DNA from: Trueperaceae bacterium
GTDB lineage: Bacteria > Deinococcota > Deinococci > Deinococcales > Trueperaceae
Direction of reading: 5' to 3'
Assembly: GCA_003556805.1 (NCBI GenBank)
Contig: PWQI01000275.1
Location: 1-42,516, forward strand
Length of the DNA stretch: 42,516 bases
Within the stretch, counting starts at the first letter, position 1; each line of letters starts with the position of its first letter. Position numbers and translations under genes: made by a program. Below the pieces are notes generated by a model. It was not told the DNA's origin. It did no database searches and saw only the letters and a list, made by a program, of their open reading frames with translations. Of this stretch, positions 1 to 8,945 are shown in pieces.

Positions 1-212
1 AGGTAGCCGTCCCACCAGCTGTGGTGGTTCGCGACGACGACGCAGCCGGCCGTCGGAGCAGCTCCCTCGGCGATGCCCCACACGCCCGCCAGGTCGCGCC
101 GCAGCGAGCGCTCGACGACCAGCGGGAGCACCTGCGCGATCCCACCGTGCACGCGTTGCAGCGCCCGCTCGCGCCACCACGCAGGCCCGTAGGGACTTGG
201 TTGCGAGCTCAC
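1..212 (-). CDS. PlsC-like lysophospholipid acyltransferase, 5' part only
   Basis: The first 70 codons are visible and the gene runs off the left edge of the window. I chose the GTG at 212, whose bases overlap the TGA stop of the upstream cyclase gene (GTGA overlap), so it looks co-translated as the last visible gene of the carotenoid cluster. Near codons 62-69 the frame reads VANHHSWWDGY, which matches the NHxSxxD-type catalytic motif of glycerolipid acyltransferases (His and Asp of the HX4D motif are present). Family knowledge: PlsC-type enzymes transfer an acyl group to lysophospholipids at the membrane, but relatives in carotenoid clusters acylate carotenoid glycosides. Which of these applies cannot be decided from a fragment. 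No track ORF covers it; it was read directly from the reverse complement. Confidence 0.8.
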   Translation of the reverse strand, partial: MSSQPSPYGPAWWRERALQRVHGGIAQVLPLVVERSLRRDLAGVWGIAEGAAPTAGCVVVANHHSWWDGY

Positions 213-1813
213 GACGCCCGTTGGGCAGCCGGCAACCAGCGCCAGGTCGATGCGACCGCGAGCATGGCGGCCGTCGACAGGAGCGCCGCCCACGGTAGGT
301 CGAACACGACCAGCCCGACGCCCACGAGGAACGCCTGCGCCAGGAAGACGGCGCGCAGGTCACCGGACTGATCGTCCGCCAGTCGCGGTTCGAGCCGAAC
401 GAGCAGCGCCACGAGGACGATGCCGGCCAACCACCACCCGACGAAGTTCGACAGTGGGACGCCGTAGTAGGCGGCCTCGCCAGCGAACGTCCAGAACCCC
501 TGATCCACCATGAGCGGATCGAGCCCGAGGTCCCACGCGACGAGCACGAGCGGCGCCACGAGCAACGCCCGCCCGCGCGGTGCCACGGCGATGGCGATCA
601 TCGCGAACGCCCACCAGCCGAGCGGCACCAACAGCGGTACCCCGAGCACGGCGGGTCCGGGCGCGCTGTACGCGTACTGGCCGAAGGGCACACCGGTGTT
701 CTCGCCGAGCCACTCCACCGCGACGCCGAAGGTGAACGCGACCGCGAACAGCGCCAGGCTCAACCGACCGTAGCGCCGCCAGGCGTAGACCAGCACGGCC
801 AGGGCCAGGAACGTGGTCGACACGTAGGCGAAGGTCGCGAAGTAGTCCGGGGCGAGCGGCGTCGGCACCATCGACAGCGCCCACAACACGAGCAACGGAC
901 GCCATGGCGCGCTCAACGCATCGCGCAGCAGGTTGCGGAGGCGCGGGAGCGAGGCCGGATGGAGCGCCAGCGTCATCCCGAACACGATGAGCACGTTGGT
1001 CACGACGAAGAAGAGCGCCTCCTCGAACGGCAGGCCGAAGGGGCGCCAACCGATGGTCAGCTCGGGGCTGATCCACCAGATCGTCCAGCCGATCGCCAAG
1101 CGGTCGGCGATCCACAGGTACACCGTCGGGACCGCGATTGCCATCGCGACGAGGCGCCACCGGCGCACCAGCAGGTCGCCTCCGAAACCCCACTGCAAGG
1201 CGACGACGGGCAGCGCCCAGGCGGTGATCAGGCCGAGGTAGGTGCCGGACTCGGTCGTCAGCGCCAGAACGCCACCCGCGGCGCAACCGAGCAGCAGCGC
1301 GGCGCCGACCGCGCGCACGCGCCGACCCGCCGGACCCGGATCGCGATGATCGAGGCGTCCGAACGCGCGGGCGAGCGCGAACAGGAAGAGGCCCACGCCG
1401 AGGGTCTGGATCACGAAGAAGGCGTACTCCTCGACCGGAACGTACCCGATCGTCGCCAGCACGCGCCCGGCCGGGTACCCCCACACCTCCCGGTACACGA
1501 GGTAGTTGTCCCACGGCGTGGTGTAGACGAAGGCGATGACCACGTGGATGGCCAGGACCATCCACGCGAAGCGGTCGCCCCGCCCCATGTCGCCGGCGAC
1601 CGGCCGCCCGAGGCGTGGCGCGCGCCACGCTGCGAACGCCAACAGCCCCAGCCACGGCAACGTGAACGCGACGTGGAACTGCGCGTACGTCATCTCGGGT
1701 GCCCAGGCCAGGCTCGCCGCGATCGCCACGAGGGGTGGCAGCGCCCAGGACCACGCCGGAACGACGGGCGTCGCACGCCGAGCGACGACGCCAGCGCTCA
1801 CCCCGCCGCTCAC
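209..1813 (-). CDS. Fused lycopene cyclase (CrtYc-CrtYd type) and CruF-type carotenoid hydratase
   Basis: A 534-residue polytopic membrane protein. The first half has two heterodimer-type lycopene cyclase repeats: [15 protein letters not shown] (about 100-114) with VPVEEYAFF (125-133), and LPFEEALFF (261-269) after a second transmembrane set. The second half (about 300-530) looks like the CruF/DUF422 family, with [18 protein letters not shown] (366-383) and a later WDLGLDPLM segment. Known roles: CrtYcd closes a beta-ring on lycopene, and CruF adds water at C-1' of a linear end. Having both in one chain suggests one polypeptide that cyclises one end and hydrates the other. The ATG at 1813 overlaps the crtO stop by 4 bases, so the two are translationally coupled. 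The substrate order is inference. Confidence 0.85.
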   Translation of the reverse strand: MSGGVSAGVVARRATPVVPAWSWALPPLVAIAASLAWAPEMTYAQFHVAFTLPWLGLLAFAAWRAPRLGRPVAGDMGRGDRFAWMVLAIHVVIAFVYTTPWDNYLVYREVWGYPAGRVLATIGYVPVEEYAFFVIQTLGVGLFLFALARAFGRLDHRDPGPAGRRVRAVGAALLLGCAAGGVLALTTESGTYLGLITAWALPVVALQWGFGGDLLVRRWRLVAMAIAVPTVYLWIADRLAIGWTIWWISPELTIGWRPFGLPFEEALFFVVTNVLIVFGMTLALHPASLPRLRNLLRDALSAPWRPLLVLWALSMVPTPLAPDYFATFAYVSTTFLALAVLVYAWRRYGRLSLALFAVAFTFGVAVEWLGENTGVPFGQYAYSAPGPAVLGVPLLVPLGWWAFAMIAIAVAPRGRALLVAPLVLVAWDLGLDPLMVDQGFWTFAGEAAYYGVPLSNFVGWWLAGIVLVALLVRLEPRLADDQSGDLRAVFLAQAFLVGVGLVVFDLPWAALLSTAAMLAVASTWRWLPAAQRAS

Positions 1814-3378
1814 GGCGGCGCCGCCCCACCACCCAGCCCGAAGAGCGGCCTGGCATCGAGGTCACGCAGCACGGTGCGCGCGGCGTTGCGGCCCGAGGCG
1901 CCCATGATGCCCCCACCCGGGTGCGTGCTGGCACCGGTGAGGTACAGGCCCTTGACGGGTGCGCGGTAGTCGGAGGCACCGAGGAAGGGGCGCAGCGCGA
2001 ACATCTGGTCGAGCGACATCTCGAGGTGCATCACGTTGCCCCGGAAGAGCCCGAGCTCACGCTCGAGCCACAGCGGATGCTGGAACAGCGAGCCGACGAC
2101 CGAAGCCTTGGTGCCCGGCGCGTACGGCTCGAACGTGTCCAGGAATGACTCGGCCACCTCGGGCCCGATGTCGTCCCACGAGCGGCCGCCGGCCAAGGCA
2201 TAGGGGAAGTACTGGGCCCACAGCCACAGCACCTCGCCACCGGGCGGCGCGAGCGTGTCGTCCACGGCCGAGAACGACATCGCGACGATCGGCGGGTCGT
2301 GTGCCGGCCGTCCTGCGGCGTAGTCGCCGTAGGCGGCCATGATCTGGGCGCGATCGCGCGCCACGAGCTGCAATGCGACGCGCGCGTCGCGCTCCGGGAA
2401 CGCCGCGTAGCGCACGGGCTTGTCGAGCGCGAGCCTGAGCACCGCGCCGAAGCCGTTGCCGACCCGGAGCGAGCGCGCCGCGGGTGGCCGATGCTCCTCG
2501 GGCAGCAGCCGGCCGAACGTCTCGAGCGCATGCGCACCGCTGACGACGGCCCGGGCCGTGTAGTGCTGACCGGCGACGCTCACACCCGTCGCGCGCCCCC
2601 CCTCGACCGTGATGGCGTCGACGGGCGCGCCGGCGTGCACCTCGCCTCCGTGGGCGACCACGTGGCGCGCAAGGGCCTGCGTGAGCATGCCCGAACCGCC
2701 GCGCGGCCGCGCCATGCCGCCCTCGTGGTACAGCGGGTGCCACAGCAGGAACGGCGACGTCATCGGCTCCGACGGCGGCGGTCCGGACTGCGCGGCCATC
2801 CACACCAGGGGCGTCTTGACCTTCTCCTCCCGGAAGTACTGGTCGACCAGCTCGCCGTACGGCGCCAGGATGCGCGGCAACGCGCGCTTCCAGTCGCCCT
2901 CGACGGCCTTGCCGAACATGGCCGTCCGGCCGAGCGTCAGCGGATCGGGAGTCTGCAGGAAGAGGTCGCGCACGGTCCGTGCGAAGGGTCGCCACTCGGC
3001 CAAGAAGCGCGCGTACGCCTCGCCCTCACCCGGGAACTTGGCCTCGAGCTCGGCCACGGTCCGCTCCTCGGAGCGGTGGATGAAGAGGTGATCGCCGTCC
3101 GGGTAGGGCGCGAAGAAGAGCGGATCGCACTCGATGTACTCCAGACCGAAGCGCTCCAAGCCGAGCTCCTCGACGACGGGAGTGAGTCGGATCAGGATAT
3201 GGGCGGAGCCGCCCAAGTCGAAGCGATAGCCTGGCACCATCTCGACCGTGCTGACGGCGCCGCCGACGATGTCGCGACGCTCGAACACGGCCACCTTGTA
3301 GCCGGCCTGGGCCAAGTACGCACTGGTGATCAGGGCGTTGTGCCCCGCTCCCACGGTGATGACGTCAAAATCGGGCAC
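1810..3378 (-). CDS. crtO: CrtO-type beta-carotene ketolase (FAD-dependent)
   Basis: A 522-residue flavoprotein of the CrtI/CrtO superfamily. The N-terminus has the dinucleotide-binding pattern VGAGHNA (9-15) and an ERRDIVGGA segment. Several stretches match what I recall of Deinococcus CrtO closely: [56 protein letters not shown] and the C-terminal [20 protein letters not shown]. Known role: introduces a 4-keto group on a beta-ring. The start is the GTG at 3378, preceded by a good Shine-Dalgarno (GAGAGGAC, about 5 nt away); a longer reading from 3441 would run back into crtB. It lies 25 bp after crtB and overlaps the fused cyclase gene. A plain phytoene desaturase (CrtI) is not in this window and must be elsewhere. 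CrtI activity is the main alternative call. Confidence 0.82.
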   Translation of the reverse strand: MPDFDVITVGAGHNALITSAYLAQAGYKVAVFERRDIVGGAVSTVEMVPGYRFDLGGSAHILIRLTPVVEELGLERFGLEYIECDPLFFAPYPDGDHLFIHRSEERTVAELEAKFPGEGEAYARFLAEWRPFARTVRDLFLQTPDPLTLGRTAMFGKAVEGDWKRALPRILAPYGELVDQYFREEKVKTPLVWMAAQSGPPPSEPMTSPFLLWHPLYHEGGMARPRGGSGMLTQALARHVVAHGGEVHAGAPVDAITVEGGRATGVSVAGQHYTARAVVSGAHALETFGRLLPEEHRPPAARSLRVGNGFGAVLRLALDKPVRYAAFPERDARVALQLVARDRAQIMAAYGDYAAGRPAHDPPIVAMSFSAVDDTLAPPGGEVLWLWAQYFPYALAGGRSWDDIGPEVAESFLDTFEPYAPGTKASVVGSLFQHPLWLERELGLFRGNVMHLEMSLDQMFALRPFLGASDYRAPVKGLYLTGASTHPGGGIMGASGRNAARTVLRDLDARPLFGLGGGAAPP

Positions 3379-3403
3379 GGTGTCCTCTCGACGGGCGCGG
3401 CGG

Positions 3404-4273
3404 TTACGTGTGTCCGCCGAAAGCGGCTCCCACGACGGCACGTGGGATGAGCGCGAGCCGCTCGAGCGGCTTCAAGTGCGCGCGGCGGGTCAGGTTGTCG
3501 TAGCCGTTCTGGCGGAGCTTGCGCAGGATCGCCTCGTAGTTCACTGCTGCGACCCCGACCGCGCTGGCGGCCACCCCGTGCAGCTTGGGGATGCCTCGCC
3601 AGCCTTCACGGTACAGCGCGTGGGTGCGTTCGGCCAGCGACTCGACGAGGTCCACGTACCCCGCCGTGATCACGCCACGGTGCAGGTCGTCGAGTTCGAC
3701 GCCATGGCGCGCGCGCAGGTCCGCCGGCAGGTAGCAACGCCCCATGGCGAGGTCCTCACCGACGTCGCGCAACACGTTGGTCAGTTGCATGGCCTGGCCG
3801 AGGGCGAGGGCCTGGTCGAGCGTCTCCTGCCCACCCCGATAGCCCGCGATCGGCGCGACGAGGAAGCCGACCACGCCTGCCACACGGCGGCAGTAGAGCA
3901 TGAGCTCCTCCACGGTCTGAACGTCGGGCACGCACAGATCGCTCTCGAGGCCGAGCCGCAGCTCCTCGAAGGCGTGGCGCGGCACGTCGAAACGCTCGAG
4001 CGTCCACGCGAGTCCGACCTCGGCAGCGGCGTCGCTCCGCGGCACTCCGTCGTAGGCGCGTTCGACACCAGCCCACCAGGCGGCGAGGCGCGCGCGGCCC
4101 GCGCGCGGATCGTCCGCTTCGTCGACGGCGTTGTCGCCGTGCCGACAGACGGCGTACACCACCGTGACGGCGCTGCGTTTGTCGCCACGGAAGAAGCGCG
4201 TACCGAGGTAGAAGGTGCCCGAGTGGGCCTTCGTCACCCGCGTACAGTCGGCGATCGCCTCGGCGATGGTCAT
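3404..4273 (-). CDS. crtB: Phytoene synthase
   Basis: A 289-residue squalene/phytoene synthase that joins two geranylgeranyl diphosphates into phytoene, the first committed carotenoid step. The first Asp-rich motif is DNAVDEADD (about 45-53) and the second is [18 protein letters not shown] in the middle of the protein, which together bind the Mg-diphosphate. The start at 4273 (MTIAEAIAD) has a strong GAGAGGGG Shine-Dalgarno. A seven-codon-longer start exists but would sit on that ribosome site. crtO follows 25 bp downstream on the same strand. The gap back to ispG (81 bp) holds a possible TATCGT -10 box (4340-4345), so crtB may be read from ispG and from its own promoter. Confidence 0.93.
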   Translation of the reverse strand: MTIAEAIADCTRVTKAHSGTFYLGTRFFRGDKRSAVTVVYAVCRHGDNAVDEADDPRAGRARLAAWWAGVERAYDGVPRSDAAAEVGLAWTLERFDVPRHAFEELRLGLESDLCVPDVQTVEELMLYCRRVAGVVGFLVAPIAGYRGGQETLDQALALGQAMQLTNVLRDVGEDLAMGRCYLPADLRARHGVELDDLHRGVITAGYVDLVESLAERTHALYREGWRGIPKLHGVAASAVGVAAVNYEAILRKLRQNGYDNLTRRAHLKPLERLALIPRAVVGAAFGGHT

Positions 4274-4354
4274 GCCGCCCCTCTCCCGTCCCACCGGCAG
4301 CGTTCCACGAACGCGACGCCAGGAACGGTGACGCGGCGCACGATATCGAGGCGC

Positions 4355-5629
4355 CTACGCGCCAGGCAGTTCGACGCGTTCGAGTGCGCGGTCCGACGCT
4401 TCGGAGCCGTGACCACCACCGAAACGGCGTTCGACGTAGGCGTCGAGCATGCGGTTGAACTCGGGCACGATGGCGTCGCCCTGCAGCGTCGTGACGAAGG
4501 CGCCATCGCGGTACACCGGCGCCTTCGGCGACTCGCCGGTGCCCGGCAGCGAGATGCCGATGTCGGCGTGCTTGGACTCGCCGGGACCGTTCACCACGCA
4601 GCCCATGACCGCCACCTTGAGGGCCTCCACCCCGGGGTAGCGCTCCTTCCAGTGCGGCATCTGCGCCTTCAGGTAGGCCTGGATGTCGCGCGCCATCTCC
4701 TGGAACAGCGTGCTCGTCGTCCGACCACACCCCGGACAGGCGGTGACGCTGGGCGCGAAGCGACGCAGATCGAGGGCCTGCAGCACCTCTTGCGCGATCT
4801 CCACCTCACGCTCCCGCGGTGCGCCGGGATCGGGCGTGAGCGACACGCGGATGGTGTCGCCGATGCCCTCCGCCAGCAACACCGCGAGACCCGCCGTCGA
4901 AGACACGGCACCCTTGACCCCCATGCCCGCCTCGGTCAATCCCAGGTGCAGCGGGTAGTCGCAGCGCTGCGCCAGGCGCCGGTAGACGTCCCAGAGATCG
5001 CGAGCGTTGCTGACCTTGGCCGAGAGGAGGATGTGATCGTGCGGAAGGCCGATGCGCTCGGCCAGCTCGGCAGAGTCGAGCGCCGAGCGGAGCATCGCCT
5101 CGATCATCACCTCGCGCGCCGGGAGCGGTTCGCTGAGGCGCGCGTTCTCGTCCATCAACGCGGTCAGGAGCGCCTGGTCGAGCGAACCCCAGTTGACGCC
5201 GATCCGCACCGGGCGGCCGTACGCCTTGGCGACCTCGATCATCGTGGTGAAGTTGGTGTCGTGGTGCCGTCCGGCCCCGACGTTGCCGGGGTTGATCCGG
5301 TATTTCGCCAGCGCCTCCGCCGTGGCTGGGAACTCGCGCAACAGGATGTGTCCGTTGTAGTGGAAGTCCCCGACGAGCGGCGCGACGACGCCCATGTCGT
5401 CGAGGCGCGCACGGATCTCCGGCACCGCCGCGGCGGCACCTGCGTCGTTCACGGTGATCCGGACGATCTCGCTGCCGGCCCGGGCGAGCGTGGCGACCTG
5501 CTCCGTGGTCGCGAGCACGTCGCGCGTGTCGGTGTTCGTCATCGACTGGACGACGATGGGGTGTTGACTCCCGACCGGGACGTGGCCGATGGTGGAGGTG
5601 ACGGTGGGACGGCGCGCGGGACCTTGCAT
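4355..5629 (-). CDS. ispG: 4-hydroxy-3-methylbut-2-en-1-yl diphosphate synthase (IspG/GcpE)
   Basis: A 424-residue MEP-pathway enzyme that converts MEcPP to HMBPP, the step before IPP and DMAPP. Signature segments are present: [12 protein letters not shown] near the N-terminus, a TIM-barrel region with [10 protein letters not shown] and GVNWGSLD, and the [4Fe-4S] site made by CPGCGRT plus GCVVNGPGE near the C-terminus, with the catalytic Glu in NGPGE. The ATG at 5629 is 6 nt after a TACACT box, so the mRNA is probably leaderless. Its position just upstream of crtB on the same strand places isoprenoid supply next to carotenoid synthesis. Confidence 0.96.
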   Translation of the reverse strand: MQGPARRPTVTSTIGHVPVGSQHPIVVQSMTNTDTRDVLATTEQVATLARAGSEIVRITVNDAGAAAAVPEIRARLDDMGVVAPLVGDFHYNGHILLREFPATAEALAKYRINPGNVGAGRHHDTNFTTMIEVAKAYGRPVRIGVNWGSLDQALLTALMDENARLSEPLPAREVMIEAMLRSALDSAELAERIGLPHDHILLSAKVSNARDLWDVYRRLAQRCDYPLHLGLTEAGMGVKGAVSSTAGLAVLLAEGIGDTIRVSLTPDPGAPREREVEIAQEVLQALDLRRFAPSVTACPGCGRTTSTLFQEMARDIQAYLKAQMPHWKERYPGVEALKVAVMGCVVNGPGESKHADIGISLPGTGESPKAPVYRDGAFVTTLQGDAIVPEFNRMLDAYVERRFGGGHGSEASDRALERVELPGA

Positions 5630-5635
5630 GCACCC

Positions 5636-5641
5636 AGTGTA
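5636..5641 (-). promoter_or_regulatory. -10 box of ispG (leaderless layout)
   Basis: On the minus strand TACACT ends 6 nt before the ispG ATG. This is too close for a Shine-Dalgarno, so transcription should start at or next to the start codon. No clear -35 was seen. Confidence 0.6.
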
Positions 5642-5695
5642 GTGCCGGACGCCACGGCGGAGGTGTGGCGACGGACCCAGGCCGGCCGTATGCGC

Positions 5696-6481
5696 TCAGC
5701 CGGAGGCGTCGTCTCGCAGCGCCAGCAGCGGCGCCAAGGCCGGCCACAGCGCAGCGCTGCACGACACGGCCTCGCCGCCGTGGATCGTCTCGCGACCGTC
5801 CCAGGCACCGAAACGGCCACCAGCCTCACGCAGCAGGACGGGGAACGGTCCGCAGTCCCAGGCGTGCATCACCGGGTCGAGCATCGCGTCGAGACGACCC
5901 GACGCCACCAGCGCGTGGCCGTATGCATCGGACCAGCCCGGTCGGTAGGCCGAACGCGCCTGGACCTCGTGCCAGGCTCGCGCACGCCCATGCCGTGCGA
6001 ACGACGCGGCGTCGGTGAAGCCGACGAAGGCGTCGTCGAGTGCCGCGGCCGCCCGGACCGTGACGCGTCGACCGTTCCAGCGCGTCCCCCCACCAGACGC
6101 GGCGGCGACCGTGTCGCCCAGCGCCGGGAAGTGCGCCACGCCCACCTCCACGCGCCCCTCGATCTCGAGGCCCACGAGCACGCCGTAGAGCGGCACGCCC
6201 CTGACGAACGACTTCGTCCCGTCGATCGGATCGAGGTACCACTGATGGCTCGCGCCGGGACGGCTCGCGCCGAACTCCTCACCCACGATGCCGTGATCGG
6301 GGAACGCACGCTCGAGACGCTCGCGCAGCAGCGTCTCGGCCTCGCGGTCGGCGATGGTCACGGGGCTGTCGTCGGCCTTGCGCTCGACGTCGAGGGGTGT
6401 CTGGAAGTACGCCAGGGTGCGCCGACCGGCCGCGAAGGCGGCCTCGAGCGCGACGTCGAGATAGCGGTCCAAGACGCTCAC
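5696..6481 (-). CDS. hisN: Inositol monophosphatase-family phosphatase, HisN (histidinol-phosphatase) type
   Basis: A 261-residue Mg-dependent phosphatase of the IMPase family. The metal and catalytic motifs are all present: GEE in IVGEEFG, the DPIDGTKSF signature, and WD in HAWDCGPF near the C-terminus. The segment following DPIDGT ([16 protein letters not shown]) is the form seen in HisN-type histidinol-phosphatases rather than in classic inositol monophosphatase, so histidinol-phosphate hydrolysis (last-but-one part of His synthesis) is the favoured role. Substrate is not provable here; a general phosphatase is the alternative. The start is a GTG 7 nt after a TAGGCT box, facing the divergent dgt gene across 65 bp. 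Confidence 0.8.
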   Translation of the reverse strand: MSVLDRYLDVALEAAFAAGRRTLAYFQTPLDVERKADDSPVTIADREAETLLRERLERAFPDHGIVGEEFGASRPGASHQWYLDPIDGTKSFVRGVPLYGVLVGLEIEGRVEVGVAHFPALGDTVAAASGGGTRWNGRRVTVRAAAALDDAFVGFTDAASFARHGRARAWHEVQARSAYRPGWSDAYGHALVASGRLDAMLDPVMHAWDCGPFPVLLREAGGRFGAWDGRETIHGGEAVSCSAALWPALAPLLALRDDASG

Positions 6482-6488
6482 GGAGCGC

Positions 6489-6497
6489 AGCCTACCA
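6489..6497 (-). promoter_or_regulatory. Extended -10 promoter of the hisN-like gene
   Basis: Minus-strand reading TGG-TAGGCT, then 7 nt, then GTG. The TGN extension before TANNNT may replace a -35 element. It is back to back with the dgt promoter. Confidence 0.6.
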
Positions 6498-6531
6498 GCC
6501 GCACGAGGCGGTCGGCGGCCAGCGACGGCGC

Positions 6532-6540
6532 TGCTACGAT
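6532..6540 (+). promoter_or_regulatory. Extended -10 promoter of dgt
   Basis: TGC-TACGAT followed by 6 nt and the ATG of dgt; leaderless layout. Confidence 0.6.
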
Positions 6541-6546
6541 GCGTCC

Positions 6547-7695
6547 ATGATCATGACCCGTGCCCGCCTCGAAGCAGCCGAGCGCGCCGTCCTCGCCCCG
6601 TACGCGGCCTTCGCCGACGCGAGTCGTGGTCGTGTCCACTCGGAGAGCGAGAGCGCACATCGCACCGCCTTCCAGAAGGACCGGGACCGTGTGATCCACA
6701 CCAGCGCCTTCCGGCGCCTCGAGTACAAGACCCAGGTCTTCGTGAACGACGAGGGCGACTACTACCGGACGCGCCTGACGCACACGCTCGAGGTCGCACA
6801 GGTGGCGCGCTCCATCGCCCGCGCTCTGGGCGTCAACGAGGACCTCGCCGAAACGGTGGCCCTGGCCCACGACCTGGGGCACCCGCCCTTCGGCCACGCC
6901 GGCGAGCGCACCCTGAACCGGTTGGCGGATGGCATCGGTGGTTTCGATCACAACCAGCAGAGCCTGCGCATCGTCACCGAGCTCGAGAGCCGCTACGCTG
7001 CCTTCCCAGGCTTGAACCTGACCTGGGAGACGCTCTAAGGCATCATGAAGCACGAGACCGAGTACGACGTCCCGGATGCGTCGTGGGAGCCCGACCTCCG
7101 CCCTGGGATCGAAGCGCAGGTCGTGAACGTCGCGGACGAGATCGCGTACAACGCCCACGACCTCGACGACGGGCTCCGCTCGGGACACCTCGACGTCAAG
7201 GAGGTCGCGCGCGTCCCACTGATCGCCCGCTTGATGGACCGGCTCGCGATCGACCCGAACGCGTTCGAGACGCGTGACCGCTACGTGCTGGTGCGCGAAC
7301 TGTTGGGCATGGCGATCGACGCCGTCATCGAACACAGCGAGGAGCGCATCCGGGCGGCCGCGGTCGCGAGCATCGACGACGTACGCGCGCAGCCGCTGGT
7401 GCTGGTGGGACCTGACGACGCCTTGGCAGGGCAGCTCGCCGAACTCAAGCGCTTCCTGTACGAGCACTTCTACTTCCACCACCGGCTGATCCGCATGACG
7501 CGCAAGGCCGACCACATCCTGGAGCGGATCTACGGCGCCTACTGCGAGACGCCGAGCATGTTGGCCCCCGACGTGCGCCGGCAGGCCGAAGCGCTGGGTC
7601 TCGAGCGGGCGGTCGTGGACTACCTCGCCGGCATGACCGACCGCTTCGCGATCAAGGAGTACCGACGCCTGTTCGACCCCACGACCCTGACCTGA
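6547..7695 (+). pseudogene. dgt: dGTPase-like dNTP triphosphohydrolase interrupted by an in-frame TAA
   Basis: Read through one stop, this is 382 codons, the usual length of this HD-domain family, which removes triphosphate from dNTPs. The first part (6547-7035) has [13 protein letters not shown] and [14 protein letters not shown], giving the metal-binding H...HD; the second part (from 7039) has NVADEIAYNAHDLDDGL, giving the later Asp. The reading frame is unbroken apart from TAA at 7036-7038. Relatives read LTWETLEG there, so the stop stands in for a Glu (GAA to TAA, one base). The downstream half could restart at the ATG at 7045 (MKHETEYDV), but neither half alone has the complete metal site. 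Either a true nonsense mutation or a base error; the start is leaderless. Confidence 0.85.
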
Positions 7696-7754
7696 TTCGC
7701 GCTGCGACCGACGGGGGCGCGGCGGTGCCACGCGAGTGCCGGCGCAACGCGCGC

Positions 7755-8828
7755 TCAGTCGTCGCGGCGCGCGACCGCGAAGAGGCGACCGTCGTCCGGG
7801 TCGCGGAACCAGGCAGCACTGACGCCGCCACGCAGCACGCGCACCACCGCCCACGGGCTGGTGAGGGCACTCGTGGTCACGGCGCCGGACGAGGGCTCGA
7901 CCAGGCGGACGTCGACGAACAGGTCGGTGCCCTCGAGCGAGACGCCGCGAACGTCCACGCTGTAGCCGCCCGTCGGCCGCTGGCCCATCATCACGACCAG
8001 CACCGTCTCGCGCGCGAGGTCGACGCTCGGCAGCGCTGGAACGGTGAGTTGCGATCCGTGCAGTTGATTCCAGATGGAGCGCAGCTCCGCCTCGCTGCGC
8101 ACGAGCCTGAAGGTCGGCCGCTGCACGTTGACGGCCTGCTGGCCGCTGGCGACGGTCTCCCACTGCACCGTTCGGGGCGCGGGGCGGAACGCGCCGGCAT
8201 CGGTGGCCAGGCCCGTCTGGACGTGCAGCGCGCTGGCGCGGTACTCGGCGAGCCCGTCCACGCTGCGGCGCGGCACGTCGGGGCCGCCCAACACGCTGAC
8301 GACGAGCGGTTCGCCGAGCGACTCGAGGTAGTTGGCGATGGCGTCGGCCTCGGTCAACGTGAGTTCGCCGAGACCCCGCAACCTGGCGCTGCGCGGTCTC
8401 GGGGTCACGCGCAGGTCGAGCCCCGCCTGGTCGTCCTCGCCGAGGACGAACCAGCTGTTGCCGTCGTAGTAGAGCAAGGCTCGGGTGGAGGCGACGGTGC
8501 GGACTTGGACGTCGGTCGTCAGCGGGATGCGGCGCACGTCCACCGGTGCCGAGATCGGCTCGACCGGGGTCCGCAGGAACGGCTCGCCGTCGACGGTCAG
8601 GCTCCCCGTGACGGAGAGCGGCACCCGGAGGGCGTCGGGGTCGGCTGGGGCGAGCGTGACCGTTTCGCCGTCCAGCGTGAAGCTGCGGGGCTCGCCGTAG
8701 AAGTAACTCAGGCGGGCGTCCTCCACACCCGTGATGGTGACGTCGTGCAACTGCGGCGCAGCATCGGGATCGCACGCGACGAGCAGCGCAAGGGCAGCCA
8801 GACATCCAAACCGAACGAGACGGCGCAT
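7755..8828 (-). CDS. Lipoprotein with C-terminal PrcB-type domain
   Basis: A 357-residue exported protein. Residues 1-19 form a lipoprotein signal (positive MRRLVR, hydrophobic core, lipobox LLVAC with Cys19). The C-terminal third contains VVMMGQRPTGGYSVDV, the hallmark of the PrcB_C domain, named after a small component of the Treponema dentilisin (PrtP/PrcA/PrcB) protease complex. The middle (about 30-230) is beta-rich with no recognised domain. The role is unknown; a surface or protein-binding function is inferred. The ATG has a clean GAGGAGGA ribosome site, unlike many neighbours. It converges with dgt across 59 bp and diverges from the glycosyltransferase gene. Confidence 0.75.
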   Translation of the reverse strand: MRRLVRFGCLAALALLVACDPDAAPQLHDVTITGVEDARLSYFYGEPRSFTLDGETVTLAPADPDALRVPLSVTGSLTVDGEPFLRTPVEPISAPVDVRRIPLTTDVQVRTVASTRALLYYDGNSWFVLGEDDQAGLDLRVTPRPRSARLRGLGELTLTEADAIANYLESLGEPLVVSVLGGPDVPRRSVDGLAEYRASALHVQTGLATDAGAFRPAPRTVQWETVASGQQAVNVQRPTFRLVRSEAELRSIWNQLHGSQLTVPALPSVDLARETVLVVMMGQRPTGGYSVDVRGVSLEGTDLFVDVRLVEPSSGAVTTSALTSPWAVVRVLRGGVSAAWFRDPDDGRLFAVARRDD

Positions 8829-8836
8829 CGGTCCTC

Positions 8837-8869
8837 CTCAGCGTCCGAACGTACCACCCAGACGCTGAG
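8837..8869. promoter_or_regulatory. 9-bp inverted repeat around the prcB-like gene promoter
   Basis: CTCAGCGTC (8837-8845) and GACGCTGAG (8861-8869) are perfect inverted copies 15 nt apart. On the minus strand the spacer holds TACGTT, a candidate -10 box, and the proximal arm touches the Shine-Dalgarno. It could be an operator or, if transcribed, a hairpin hiding the ribosome site. Confidence 0.45.
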
Positions 8870-8930
8870 CGCGATGAGGACGCGGCGGCGTACCTGCGCG
8901 ACGTCGGGGACGAGCGCGACGGCGGAGCGT

Positions 8931-8939
8931 TGGTAGACT
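8931..8939 (+). promoter_or_regulatory. Extended -10 promoter of the glycosyltransferase gene
   Basis: TGG-TAGACT, then 6 nt, then the GTG start at 8946; leaderless layout. Confidence 0.6.
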
Positions 8940-8945
8940 CCTCTG

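Noticed and set aside
3326-6550. A 1074-codon plus-strand open frame opposite crtB, ispG and the hisN-like gene
   Set aside because: It is antisense to three genes with clear catalytic motifs; its translation is rich in Arg, His and Val with no domain. Long antisense frames are expected at this GC content.
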